From positions 62,001 through 126,000 of the forward strand of contig CADAKX010000002.1 in assembly GCA_902788605.1 (NCBI GenBank): a stretch of 64,000 bases of DNA, in the 5' to 3' direction. The stretch's first letter is position 1, and each line of letters begins with the position of its first letter. Made by a program: the position numbers and the translations under genes. Below the pieces are notes generated by a model. The model did not search any database. It was given only the letters and a program-made list of their open reading frames with translations, and was not told where the DNA came from. This stretch comes from an uncultured Prevotellaceae bacterium. GTDB lineage: Bacteria; Bacteroidota; Bacteroidia; Bacteroidales; Bacteroidaceae. Of the stretch, positions 54,756 through 63,747 are shown one piece after another.

Positions 54756-57197
54756 ATGAACAGAAAAAGGACTATCTTACTAACTGGGGCGCTGATGACC
54801 CTCACGGGCTGGGCGCAGACGCTGCACTATGACAGGCCTGCCGACTATTTCGAGGAGGCGCTGGTGATAGGCAACGGCACCATGGGCGGCATCGTCTATG
54901 GTGGCACACAGACTGACCGTATCTCGCTCAACGACATCACGCTGTGGACGGGTGAGCCCTGCAACATGAAGATCTATTCGCCCGATGCCCACAAGACTAT
55001 TCCCGCCATACGCGAAGCCTTGCGACAGGGCGACTACAAGAAGGCTGACCAACTGCAGCGCGAGGTGCAGGGTCATTTCTCGCAGAACTACCAGCCACTG
55101 GGGCAGTTGGCTATCGAGTATCTGGACACGATGGCGGCGGTGACGGATTATCGGCGCTGGCTGGACATCGGTGATGCGACGGCACACACCAGTTATCAGC
55201 GCGGGGGCTATCGCTACACCACGGAGTATTTTGCCACGAACCCCGACTCGGGCATGGTGGTACGCATCACCACAACGAACCCCAAGGGCATCCGGGCCCG
55301 CTTCTCCTTGAGTTGTCAGCTGCGACATAGTCGCAGCATACAGGACGGGAATACCCTCATTACTGACGGCTATGCCGGCTATGCATCGCTGCCCAGCTAT
55401 TATGATGCCAAGGAGAAGTTTGCCTATGACCCTGGGCGCGGCATCCACTTCCGCACCAAGGTGCTGGTGAGTGGCAAGAACACGCGGGCTGAGGGTGAGA
55501 ACATCGTGGTGGATGGCGCACGCGAGGTGACGCTCTATATCGTCGATGCAACCTCGTTTAATGGCTATGACAAGGACCCGGTGAAGGAGGGAAAGCCCTA
55601 CAAGACGCTGGCCGACGCACGGCTGAAGCGACTCTCTGGCGTGTCGTTCAATCAACTGAGAGGACGCCACGTGAGTGACTACAAGGCTATCTATAATCGT
55701 GTAAAACTGCGCCTGGGCAAGGCGGTGGCGGATGACCGTCCCACCAACGAGGTGCTGAGGGACTATGTGGACGAGGGCCGCTTTAACCCTGAGTTGGAGG
55801 CCCTCTATTTCCAGTATGGACGCTATCTGTTGATTAGTTGTTCGCGTACGCCCAACGTGCCTGCCAACCTGCAGGGACTGTGGAACGAGTCGATACTGCC
55901 ACCCTGGTCGTGCAACTATACCAGCAACATCAACGTGGAGGAGAACTACTGGGCTGCCGAGACGGCGGGGCTGCCTGAGATGCACCAGTCGCTCTTTACC
56001 TATATGAAAGAGCTGCAGGGCTCGGGCGAGTTGACGGCGAAGGCCTACTATGGCGTGGACCGCGGCTGGTGTCTGGCTCACAATACCGACATCTGGGCGA
56101 TGACGTGTCCCGTGGGACTGCATACGGGCGACCCGATGTGGGCCAACTGGAACATGGGTGGGGCGTGGCTCTCGACGCATATCTGGGAACACTATACGTT
56201 CTCGCTCGACAAGGCCTTTTTGCGGGAGTACTATCCCGTGCTGAAGGGCGCTGCCGAGTTCTGCCTGGGATGGCTCATCTCAACGAAGGAGATGGGAGTG
56301 AACGGACAGGAGTATCTGATCACAGCACCAGCGACATCACCCGAAAACTCGTTTGTAACGCCAGATGGCTACCATGGACGCACCTGCTATGGCGGTTCTG
56401 CCGACCTGGCCATGATTCGTGAATGCCTCTTTGATGCGGTGCAAGCAGCCGAGGTGCTGGGTATCGATCAGTCTTTTATTGTCGAGGCAAATGCAGCCTT
56501 AAATCGTCTGCAACCCTATAAGATAGGTAAGAAGGGCAACCTGCAGGAGTGGTTCTATGACTGGGAGGACGAGGACCCGCACCACCGTCATCAGAGTCAC
56601 CTCTTTGGTGTCTATCCTGGTCACCGACTGGATGATGGTGTGAACACCAAGGAGGCCATCCACCGTGCTGCCGCCAAGACGCTGGAACTGAAGGGTGACA
56701 AGACCACGGGATGGAGCACAGGCTGGCGCGTGAACCTCTATGCCCGCCTGCACGATGCTAAGAACGCCTATCATATCTATCGCAAGCTGCTGAGTTATGT
56801 GAGTCCTGATGGCTATCGCGGACCTGATGCCCGACGGGGTGGTGGCACCTATCCCAATCTGCTGGATGCCCACTCGCCCTTCCAGATAGACGGAAACTTT
56901 GGTGGCTGTGCTGGCGTCATCGAGATGCTGATGCAGAGCGAATACCAGATTCCCGACTGGAGTTCATCTCGCCTGCCCATTACTAGCATCGAACTGCTGC
57001 CCGCCCTACCTGACAACTGGAAAGACGGCGAGGTGAGTGGTCTGCGGGCTCGTGGCGGCATCACCGTAGACATGACGTGGCAAGACGGCAAGGTGAAAAA
57101 AGTATCGCTCACCGCCCAACAGCCTTGCGTGGTGACGCTGCTGATGAACGGTGAGCGAAAAAAGGTGGAACTCAAACGGGGCGAAAACTACTTCTGA
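54756..57197 (+). CDS. GH95 glycosidase (alpha-L-fucosidase / alpha-L-galactosidase)
   Basis: 813 residues. A signal peptide ends near WAQ. The N-terminal beta region (RPADYFEEALVIGNGTMGGIVYGG) and (alpha/alpha)6 barrel show the GH95 residues: N391 and N393 in SNINVEENYW, acid E530 in TSPENSF and D712 in QIDGNFGG. It removes terminal L-fucose or L-galactose from xyloglucan, RG-II or host glycans; which of these is not decided. It follows the esterase by 38 nt, and its 3' end overlaps the converging GH127/GH146-type gene by 10 bp. The upstream GTG start is unlikely. Confidence 0.92.
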   Translation: MNRKRTILLTGALMTLTGWAQTLHYDRPADYFEEALVIGNGTMGGIVYGGTQTDRISLNDITLWTGEPCNMKIYSPDAHKTIPAIREALRQGDYKKADQLQREVQGHFSQNYQPLGQLAIEYLDTMAAVTDYRRWLDIGDATAHTSYQRGGYRYTTEYFATNPDSGMVVRITTTNPKGIRARFSLSCQLRHSRSIQDGNTLITDGYAGYASLPSYYDAKEKFAYDPGRGIHFRTKVLVSGKNTRAEGENIVVDGAREVTLYIVDATSFNGYDKDPVKEGKPYKTLADARLKRLSGVSFNQLRGRHVSDYKAIYNRVKLRLGKAVADDRPTNEVLRDYVDEGRFNPELEALYFQYGRYLLISCSRTPNVPANLQGLWNESILPPWSCNYTSNINVEENYWAAETAGLPEMHQSLFTYMKELQGSGELTAKAYYGVDRGWCLAHNTDIWAMTCPVGLHTGDPMWANWNMGGAWLSTHIWEHYTFSLDKAFLREYYPVLKGAAEFCLGWLISTKEMGVNGQEYLITAPATSPENSFVTPDGYHGRTCYGGSADLAMIRECLFDAVQAAEVLGIDQSFIVEANAALNRLQPYKIGKKGNLQEWFYDWEDEDPHHRHQSHLFGVYPGHRLDDGVNTKEAIHRAAAKTLELKGDKTTGWSTGWRVNLYARLHDAKNAYHIYRKLLSYVSPDGYRGPDARRGGGTYPNLLDAHSPFQIDGNFGGCAGVIEMLMQSEYQIPDWSSSRLPITSIELLPALPDNWKDGEVSGLRARGGITVDMTWQDGKVKKVSLTAQQPCVVTLLMNGERKKVELKRGENYF

Positions 57198-59665
57198 TAC
57201 AAACGGAGGTAGTAGAGACCCGGGCAGAGCGTGGTGGGCGAGGCTGTGAGGCGAACCACAAAGCGCTTGGTGCTACTCACCATCTCGGCAGGAATATCAT
57301 ATTTCATTTCAAAGAATCCGTTGGGTTCTGCACCCTCAACAGTGGCTGGTATCGTGATATCGGCCACTTTTTTGTCGTTGATGGTGAGCACCGCCATGCG
57401 ACCCTTGTCGGCCAGGTTGAAGCGCAGCATGACGCAGAGGTCTTTGCTGTCGTTCTGGTTGACCAGCGTGTACTGGATATGTCCGTTGGCACGGGCATCG
57501 CGATAGCGCTCCGAACGATAGATACCGGTGTTAGAGTCGCTGCTGTAGTTGTATTCGTGACCAGCCTCGCTCTGCTGTTCGCCAGCAGCCACGAAGTCAA
57601 CGGTGTGGCGAATCAACTCCTCGTTGCGAGCTTCGGTCTTAGCCATATCGCTCTTGGCGAAGTTCTCAGGGGTCTGCTGATACCAGTAACACATATAGCG
57701 ATCGTGGTGGATCTGGTAGAAGGGCTGCAGGGTCAGCGTGTTCCACTTATAGCTGCCCACACCGGGACGCTTGGCGTCGATGGTGAAGGTGAGCTTTGAC
57801 AGGTCGAGGGGCTTGACGAGGTTGAGCACATCGGCACGGGCACCAATGAGCAGGGGAGCAGAGAGGAGGTTCAGCTGCTTGCCCATGGCACCAGGCGAGT
57901 GGTCCATGCGGCCCTCGAAGCCGTATTCGTTCTGCAATTTCTCGCTGCCCTGGGTGGTGTTGGCGCCCAGGAGGATGGGGCCATACTTAAAGGCGATATA
58001 GTCGCCGTAGTTGGGACACTCCTCATAGCGCAGCGTCATGGGCAGACTCACCTCAATCACGTCGCCCTTCTTCCACTTATTGGTGACGGTGACATAAAAG
58101 GCCTTGCCCTCGCTAAAATCAAAGTTGATGGGCTGACCGTTGATCTTGATGGCAAAGTCGTGACTCACCCATTCTGGATGGCGGATGGCAATGTCGTACT
58201 TGCCGGCTTTGTCGATGGTGATAGTAGTCTTGGGCTCGAAGGGGAACCGGGTGGTCTGTGTCACGGCAAAGGTCTTGTTCTGGAGCTTAGCCGAGGTGAA
58301 GAGGTTCACATAGAGCGTCTTCTTGCCATCGTGGGTGAACACGAAGTGTCCGTACTTGGAGTGGTTCTCCATGCCAGTGCCCACGCAGCACCACATGCCT
58401 TTGTTGGGCACAGAGTAGATGCGATAGCCCTGAGGACGCAGGGTGGTGAAATAGACATAGCCACCAGTCTGGGGGTCCTGGGTAGAGAGGATGTGGTTCC
58501 ACATGGCCTGCTCGTAGAAATCGGCATACTTGGCATCACCGGTGCGGTCGAACAGCATCTCAGAGAACTTCAGCATGTTGTTGGTGTTGCACGACTCAGG
58601 ACCATCGGGCTGGTCGATATAGCGATTGCTGTTGGCAGCGGTGAGGAAGTGCTCGTTCACCGAGTTGCCACCGATGCAGACGGTGCGGTTGGTGGCCACA
58701 TCCTGCCAGAAGTTCTCGGCAGCGGTGATATAATTGGTGGCAGTAGCGTCCATCTCGCCAATACGCTCCATGCCAATGAACTTTGGCACCTGGGTGTTGG
58801 CGTGCTTACCATCAAGGAACGTGGTGTTGAGCGTCTGCATGCCGTTGAGCATCGCCTTGTGGGTGTACTTCTTGGCTGCCTCCAGGTATTTCTTGTCGCC
58901 AAAGAGCTGGTAGGCATCGAGCAGCGACTCGTTCATGCCACCGTGCTCGCAGTTGAGGAAACCCTCGAAGGCCTGGTCATCAACCTTGGCAATAAGGTTG
59001 GTGCTCCAGTCGGCCAACTTGCGGAACATCTCCTTGGCTTCCTTGCTGCCGGCATAGAGATAGGCATCGCGAAGACCGGCCAGAACCTTGTGCTCGCAAT
59101 AGAAGGGCACCCAGCCCCAGTTCTTGCTGATGCCTGACAGGTCGCCGGCATAGAGCTTCTTCCACGACTCGTTGATGGGCTGTCCGCCGATGAAGCCATA
59201 GAGGCCTTCGGTGTTGGTGTTGTAGGCATCCTGACAGTCCTTCATCACCTTCAGCATATAGTCCAGACGCTCCTTCAACTTGGCACGCTGGGCCTCGTCG
59301 TGACTGGCGGCATAGGCCAGAGCCAGGGCCGATACATAGTGTCCGCCCACATGGCCACTGAGGTCGAAGCCGGCATCGCCGCCCCAGTTCTTGAAGTTGG
59401 GATGGCGCTGCTCCCACTGGTAGTAGGGGCTCTGGGCGTCGGTGGTAGCCGAGAGGCCTGCCTGGCGTACGAAGGGCGTCAGCAGTCGGTCGGTGTCATA
59501 CTGCAGCAGCATGTCGATGTTCTTGTCCTGCGCCGTCCTGAAAGGGCCGTCGGTCAAGGTCACCTCATGCAGCGCGAAGTGCTTGGGGTAGAGGTCGGTC
59601 TGTGCCTGGGTGGCTTGTGTCATCCCCAAGGTCACGAGTCCTAGGAATAATAGCTTTTGTTTCAT
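57188..59665 (-). CDS. GH127/GH146-type beta-L-arabinofuranosidase
   Basis: 825 residues with a signal peptide (about 1-22). The (alpha/alpha)6 catalytic part has E357 and C359 in PESCNTNNML and C426-C427 in WCCVGTGMENH, the zinc-ligand cysteines of the DUF1680 clan. The extended C-terminal beta region (about 560-825, with a carbohydrate-binding-like DUF4986 portion and a final RYRDARANGHIQY) fits GH146 more than short GH127. It removes beta-L-arabinofuranose from plant glycoproteins, RG-II or pectic arabinan. It starts 15 nt after the metalloprotease stop on the same strand. Confidence 0.88.
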   Translation of the reverse strand: MKQKLLFLGLVTLGMTQATQAQTDLYPKHFALHEVTLTDGPFRTAQDKNIDMLLQYDTDRLLTPFVRQAGLSATTDAQSPYYQWEQRHPNFKNWGGDAGFDLSGHVGGHYVSALALAYAASHDEAQRAKLKERLDYMLKVMKDCQDAYNTNTEGLYGFIGGQPINESWKKLYAGDLSGISKNWGWVPFYCEHKVLAGLRDAYLYAGSKEAKEMFRKLADWSTNLIAKVDDQAFEGFLNCEHGGMNESLLDAYQLFGDKKYLEAAKKYTHKAMLNGMQTLNTTFLDGKHANTQVPKFIGMERIGEMDATATNYITAAENFWQDVATNRTVCIGGNSVNEHFLTAANSNRYIDQPDGPESCNTNNMLKFSEMLFDRTGDAKYADFYEQAMWNHILSTQDPQTGGYVYFTTLRPQGYRIYSVPNKGMWCCVGTGMENHSKYGHFVFTHDGKKTLYVNLFTSAKLQNKTFAVTQTTRFPFEPKTTITIDKAGKYDIAIRHPEWVSHDFAIKINGQPINFDFSEGKAFYVTVTNKWKKGDVIEVSLPMTLRYEECPNYGDYIAFKYGPILLGANTTQGSEKLQNEYGFEGRMDHSPGAMGKQLNLLSAPLLIGARADVLNLVKPLDLSKLTFTIDAKRPGVGSYKWNTLTLQPFYQIHHDRYMCYWYQQTPENFAKSDMAKTEARNEELIRHTVDFVAAGEQQSEAGHEYNYSSDSNTGIYRSERYRDARANGHIQYTLVNQNDSKDLCVMLRFNLADKGRMAVLTINDKKVADITIPATVEGAEPNGFFEMKYDIPAEMVSSTKRFVVRLTASPTTLCPGLYYLRLYQK

Positions 59666-59680
59666 ATTTTAGTGATTTTG

Positions 59681-62146
59681 TTATTTGACTGTCGTCCTTC
59701 GGTCGCGAATCAGTTTGATCTCGCGGAGCAAGTCTTCATAGTGCAACTTGTTGATGCCAGCCTCGGTCTGGGCCCTCTGTTTGCAGAAGTCCTCTACCTT
59801 TTGCAGGTTCAGCATCATATAGAGCTCAGCGTCGGAGATGCCGAAGTTGGCTGTGTTGCCATTGATGTTGTTATTGGCGGCAGGGTTCACCAGGGCGTTG
59901 GTGAACTTCAGGTAAGAGCGCTGCAGGTTGCGGCGCATCTTGGCCTGCAGGTCGTTGCCATTGACGTCTTTCCATACCTCGGCAAAGAGGTCGTCGAGAT
60001 ATTCGTCTGCGGGATAGCCGGCATTCTCAACGTTGCGGAGCTTCACGGCTGACATCAGATTTCTCAGCACGTTTTCCTGCATGTCGTTCATCATTGTTGT
60101 GACAATGGTACCTGTCTTCGACATGATATTATCGGGGAAGAGCCATGTGGGCGCCTCAAAGACGTTGCGACCGAGGTAGGCCAGTGCTTCCTTCTGGCGC
60201 TCCTTGGGTACGCCAACGAATGGCTCCAGACCTGGTGTGTTGTTGTTATAGCGTCCACCGATATTGTTGTGAACATGGTTCATATAGCGATTGAACTGGT
60301 CGCGTACGGCCATCCACATCTCGCGCAGGTCGTCATACTGGTCGTTGTCCTGCTTGGTCCATTTGGGCAGGTTCTCCATCACGCGCTTCAGGTTCTTGAT
60401 ACCATATTCCGAAGCCTTCACGGCGTCATCACCAAGGTCCTCGGTCTGGGCGCGGGGGTCTTCTCCCCAGCCTTCGCCACCTAGCCACCACAAACGGCGG
60501 TTGTTGCGCAGAACCTCAGAGGTCTCCTTCATCAGCTTCTCCTTCTCCTCGTACTCGTCCTTGAACTCAGGGCGCCACTGGTAGCCCCACTTGATGGCCC
60601 AACGATCGTAGTCGTTGATGCGGGGGAAGAGTCCCTTCTCTGAGATATGATCCTCGGGCTGAGCCACGTAGTTGAAGCGGGCATAGTCCATAATAGAAGA
60701 GGTGTGACCATTCTTCTCGACCCAGTTCTTGTCGCGCAACTTCTCAACAGGTGTAGCATTCGAGGCGCACATGTTGTGGCGCAGACCCAGGGTGTGGCCT
60801 ACCTCGTGGCTGCTGACGAAGCGGATGAGTTCGCCCATCAACTTGTCGTCGAACTTCATGGTGCGGGCACGTTTGTCCGAAGGACCACATTGCACCATAT
60901 ACCACTTGGTTAGGAGGTTCATCACATTATGATACCAGCAGATGTGTGCCTCGATAATCTCGCCAGAACGCGGGTCGATGACGTGAGGGCCATAGGCATT
61001 CTCAATCTCGGCAGGCAGATAGCGCAGACCAGAATAGCGGGCATCCTCCATGCTAACATTGGGGTCGTCCTCGGGTAGCACCTTGGCAACGATGGCATTC
61101 TTGAAGCCGGCAGCCTCGAAAGCCACGTTCCAGTCGTTGACACCCTGAATGAGATAGGGCAGCCACTTCTTGGGTGTAGCGGGGTCGATATAATAGACAA
61201 TCTGCTTCTCGGGCTCGGTGAGTTCGCCACGCAGATACTTCTTCTTGTCCTTAGGCACCAGGCGATAGCGGGCGATAAATGACTCGTGCTGCGTCTTGTG
61301 CTGATCGTCGTTGAAACGGGTAAAGCCATTGACGAAGTAACCCACACGCTCGTCCCACAGACGGCCACGCATGGGCTCCTTGGGCAGCAGCACCATACTG
61401 GTGTTCATGCCCAACGTGATGTTGCCGGCCTGAGAGGCTGGCGACTGACCATTCTGGGCACCATAGGTGCGGGTGGTCACCACCTCGATATTGGTGGGAT
61501 AGACCTTCATGGTGTCGATATAGGTGGTGTTGTTCTGAGGACCGCCCAGCTTCAGGTTGTTCTTCAGACTGCTGGCCAGTTCGGTCAGTTTGCTGGCTCC
61601 CTTGAAGAGGGGAGTCACCTCCACCAGGTTGGCATCGTTGGCCTCGTTGTGACCAATGATTTTCAGGTCCATCACAATGGGGTTGATGGTGGACTGCTCC
61701 AGTGTGCGACGGATGTTGTCGTTCTTGTCGGCTTTCTGGGTCACCACATACTGGCGAACCAGAAGTTGGGTGGTGTCGCGCTTCTCGATATAGAAGGCGA
61801 TGTCGTTGGCTTCCTCGCCGGCAAACTTGCCGAAGTTCTGGGGAACGGCGGTGAAGCGGTTGACACAGAGGATGAGGCGGCCCAGCATCGAGTCGGGCAC
61901 CTCGAAGTAGTACTTGTCCTCGATGTGGCGTACGGTGAAGAGGCCTTTCATCACGGTGCCGCCTTTCTTCACAATCTTTTCGTACTCTGTCTCTTTCTTG
62001 GGTTTCTCTACTTTAGCGGTGTCGGCAGCAATACTGTCTTGTCTGACGGTGTCTTGCTTAATGGTGTCGGACTTGGCCACATGGAACTGTCTGGCCTGTA
62101 TGGTTGTGGTCAGCATTAGTCCCATTAATAATGTAATTGTTCTCAT
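59681..62146 (-). CDS. Secreted zinc metalloprotease (DUF5117/DUF4953 family)
   Basis: 821 residues. A signal peptide (about 1-18) leads to a charged linker and then an N-terminal DUF5117-like domain. HEVGHTLGLRH at 447-457 is the HExxHxxGxxH zinc site of metzincins, and the following SSIMDYARFNY supplies the Met-turn. The family is common in Bacteroidota and its substrates are unknown; it is periplasmic or surface. It starts 25 nt after coaW and 15 nt before the arabinofuranosidase gene, an odd functional mix probably on one transcript. Confidence 0.9.
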   Translation of the reverse strand: MRTITLLMGLMLTTTIQARQFHVAKSDTIKQDTVRQDSIAADTAKVEKPKKETEYEKIVKKGGTVMKGLFTVRHIEDKYYFEVPDSMLGRLILCVNRFTAVPQNFGKFAGEEANDIAFYIEKRDTTQLLVRQYVVTQKADKNDNIRRTLEQSTINPIVMDLKIIGHNEANDANLVEVTPLFKGASKLTELASSLKNNLKLGGPQNNTTYIDTMKVYPTNIEVVTTRTYGAQNGQSPASQAGNITLGMNTSMVLLPKEPMRGRLWDERVGYFVNGFTRFNDDQHKTQHESFIARYRLVPKDKKKYLRGELTEPEKQIVYYIDPATPKKWLPYLIQGVNDWNVAFEAAGFKNAIVAKVLPEDDPNVSMEDARYSGLRYLPAEIENAYGPHVIDPRSGEIIEAHICWYHNVMNLLTKWYMVQCGPSDKRARTMKFDDKLMGELIRFVSSHEVGHTLGLRHNMCASNATPVEKLRDKNWVEKNGHTSSIMDYARFNYVAQPEDHISEKGLFPRINDYDRWAIKWGYQWRPEFKDEYEEKEKLMKETSEVLRNNRRLWWLGGEGWGEDPRAQTEDLGDDAVKASEYGIKNLKRVMENLPKWTKQDNDQYDDLREMWMAVRDQFNRYMNHVHNNIGGRYNNNTPGLEPFVGVPKERQKEALAYLGRNVFEAPTWLFPDNIMSKTGTIVTTMMNDMQENVLRNLMSAVKLRNVENAGYPADEYLDDLFAEVWKDVNGNDLQAKMRRNLQRSYLKFTNALVNPAANNNINGNTANFGISDAELYMMLNLQKVEDFCKQRAQTEAGINKLHYEDLLREIKLIRDRRTTVK

Positions 62147-62171
62147 GTTGTTTGGTTGTTGATGTTATTGA

Positions 62172-63002
62172 TTAAGTTGTTTTATCGTAGGCTAAGGCTG
62201 CACCGATGGCGGTGCAGAATTGTGAGTATTTGGGAATATGGAATCGCACGTCGTAGAGCTTTTCCAAAGCGGGGAAAATCTCCTTGCTCTGGGGAAGTAA
62301 CGACAGGTTGCCGATGAGTACCATGTCGCGACAACCAGTGCCCTGAGCTGCCAATACGGCTGCAGAACCTATGCTCTGGAGGACCATCGTGATGATGCCG
62401 CAGGCAATGTCTTCGCGCGAGGCATCGTTCTTGGCATGGGCAAAGAGTGAGGCGGTGGCTTCCATCGGCAAGCCGGGTAGGGGCTGGGCCGAGATGTCGC
62501 CAATGAGCAGGTTGATGTTCTTGATGTTGCCCTGCTTGGCTAATTCTGATACTTGTTTAATGTCGCTGGTATTCAGCATGATACGGCTAAGACCTTGAAG
62601 TGTTCCTCCACCAATGCCGATACCGCCGATATGGCTGAATTCGTCGCCACGGCACATGACAAACGATGTACCCGTGCCCATCGATACCACAATGGCGTGG
62701 TCCAGGTGACTCTCGTAGCGGGCTCCCAAGGCATCGGCTACGAACTCGTCGCAGCGACTGGTCTTAACGCCGTAGACATCACCCTTGACATAAGCAGCTC
62801 CCACACCTGTCAGCATCACGTGCTCTACTTCCTCGAGTTGCAGGTCGTTGTCATGAAGATACTTGCCAAAGGCACCATAGAGTGAAGTGATGGGGTCGGC
62901 TGCCGTGATACGTATCGGGGCAGTGGGTTTCCCGTCTTTCAGTCCTACTATTTTCGTGGTGCTGATGCCCACGTCTATTCCAATGATTATTCCCATACTC
63001 AT
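62172..63002 (-). CDS. coaW: Type II pantothenate kinase
   Basis: 276 residues of the acetate-and-sugar-kinase fold. The phosphate-1 loop IGIDVGISTTKIVG is at the N-terminus, and SMGTGTSFVM, IGGGTLQGL and the C-terminal GAALAY motif follow. It phosphorylates pantothenate, the first committed step of CoA synthesis; type II in Bacteroidota is usual. The ATG at 63002 (or 62996) is chosen because an upstream TTG lies in the -7 box. Confidence 0.88.
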   Translation of the reverse strand: MSMGIIIGIDVGISTTKIVGLKDGKPTAPIRITAADPITSLYGAFGKYLHDNDLQLEEVEHVMLTGVGAAYVKGDVYGVKTSRCDEFVADALGARYESHLDHAIVVSMGTGTSFVMCRGDEFSHIGGIGIGGGTLQGLSRIMLNTSDIKQVSELAKQGNIKNINLLIGDISAQPLPGLPMEATASLFAHAKNDASREDIACGIITMVLQSIGSAAVLAAQGTGCRDMVLIGNLSLLPQSKEIFPALEKLYDVRFHIPKYSQFCTAIGAALAYDKTT

Positions 63003-63014
63003 GAATTTTGTCCG

Positions 63015-63045
63015 CAAAGTTACAATTATTTATTCACAATCCAAA
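63015..63045 (-). promoter_or_regulatory. Promoter of the coaW-metalloprotease-arabinofuranosidase unit
   Basis: On the minus strand TTTG (63042-63045), 19 bp and TAACTTTG (63015-63022) match the consensus. The start codon lies 12 nt downstream, so the leader is very short. Confidence 0.75.
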
Positions 63046-63061
63046 ATACATCATTCATTAT

Positions 63062-63092
63062 TTTGCTGCATGAAAGGTTTTTTGTACCTTTG
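63062..63092 (+). promoter_or_regulatory. Promoter of the deoxynucleoside kinase pair
   Basis: TTTG (63062-63065), a 19-bp spacer and TACCTTTG (63085-63092), 19 nt before the ATG. It is back to back with the coaW promoter. Confidence 0.75.
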
Positions 63093-63111
63093 CCCTCAGA
63101 AACCTTAGAAA

Positions 63112-63732
63112 ATGCATATAGCAGTAGCAGGAAATATTGGAAGTGGAAAGTCGACGCTCACACGCATGCTGGCCCGCCACTATGGCTGGGAGGCACGCTT
63201 CGAGGCTGTCGACCATAATCCCTATCTGGAAGATTACTACCGGGATATACACCGGTGGTCGTTTAATATGGAGGTGTTCTTTCTCAAAGAGCGCTTCCGC
63301 GATTTGATTGATATCTCGAAGGCTGACCATACCATCATTCAAGACCGCACCATCTTTGAAGGCGTCTATGTCTTTATGCAGAACAATAAAGCCATGGGTA
63401 ACCTGAGTGACCGCGACTATGAGACCTATATGGAACTCTTCGAGCAGATGATGACGGTGGTTCACTATCCCGACTTGATGATCTATCTGCGGGCTTCGGT
63501 GCCGCATCTGGTGGGAAACATTCAGAAGCGTGGGCGAGACTATGAGCAGAGTATGAAGCTGGAATATCTTGAGAACCTGAATCGCCGGTATGACGAGTTT
63601 ATATATAAGATGTATAAGGGTCGCGTGATGGTGATCGAGAAGGACGATTTGGATTATCTGAATAATCCCAAGGATTTTGCCCAGATCGTGGACCGTATTG
63701 ACGCGACACTTTTCGGACTCTTCCCAGAATAA
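63112..63732 (+). CDS. Deoxynucleoside kinase (dGK/dAK-like)
   Basis: 206 residues. The P-loop is GNIGSGKST (7-15), the ERS-type motif appears as QDRTIFEG, and an LID-like RGRDYEQ near residue 142 completes the deoxynucleoside kinase family. It salvages deoxynucleosides to monophosphates. A second, very similar gene follows 15 nt downstream, as in the paired dGK/dAK operons of lactobacilli. Base specificity cannot be set by eye. Confidence 0.9.
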   Translation: MHIAVAGNIGSGKSTLTRMLARHYGWEARFEAVDHNPYLEDYYRDIHRWSFNMEVFFLKERFRDLIDISKADHTIIQDRTIFEGVYVFMQNNKAMGNLSDRDYETYMELFEQMMTVVHYPDLMIYLRASVPHLVGNIQKRGRDYEQSMKLEYLENLNRRYDEFIYKMYKGRVMVIEKDDLDYLNNPKDFAQIVDRIDATLFGLFPE

Positions 63733-63747
63733 AATAACATCAAGAAT

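Noticed and set aside
54780-56192. 470-codon minus-strand frame over the GH95 gene
   Set aside because: The plus strand encodes a complete GH95 enzyme with catalytic residues; the antisense frame is a by-product of codon bias.
57899-59137. 412-codon plus-strand frame over the arabinofuranosidase gene
   Set aside because: Shadow of the minus-strand GH127/GH146-type gene, which has intact zinc and acid residues.
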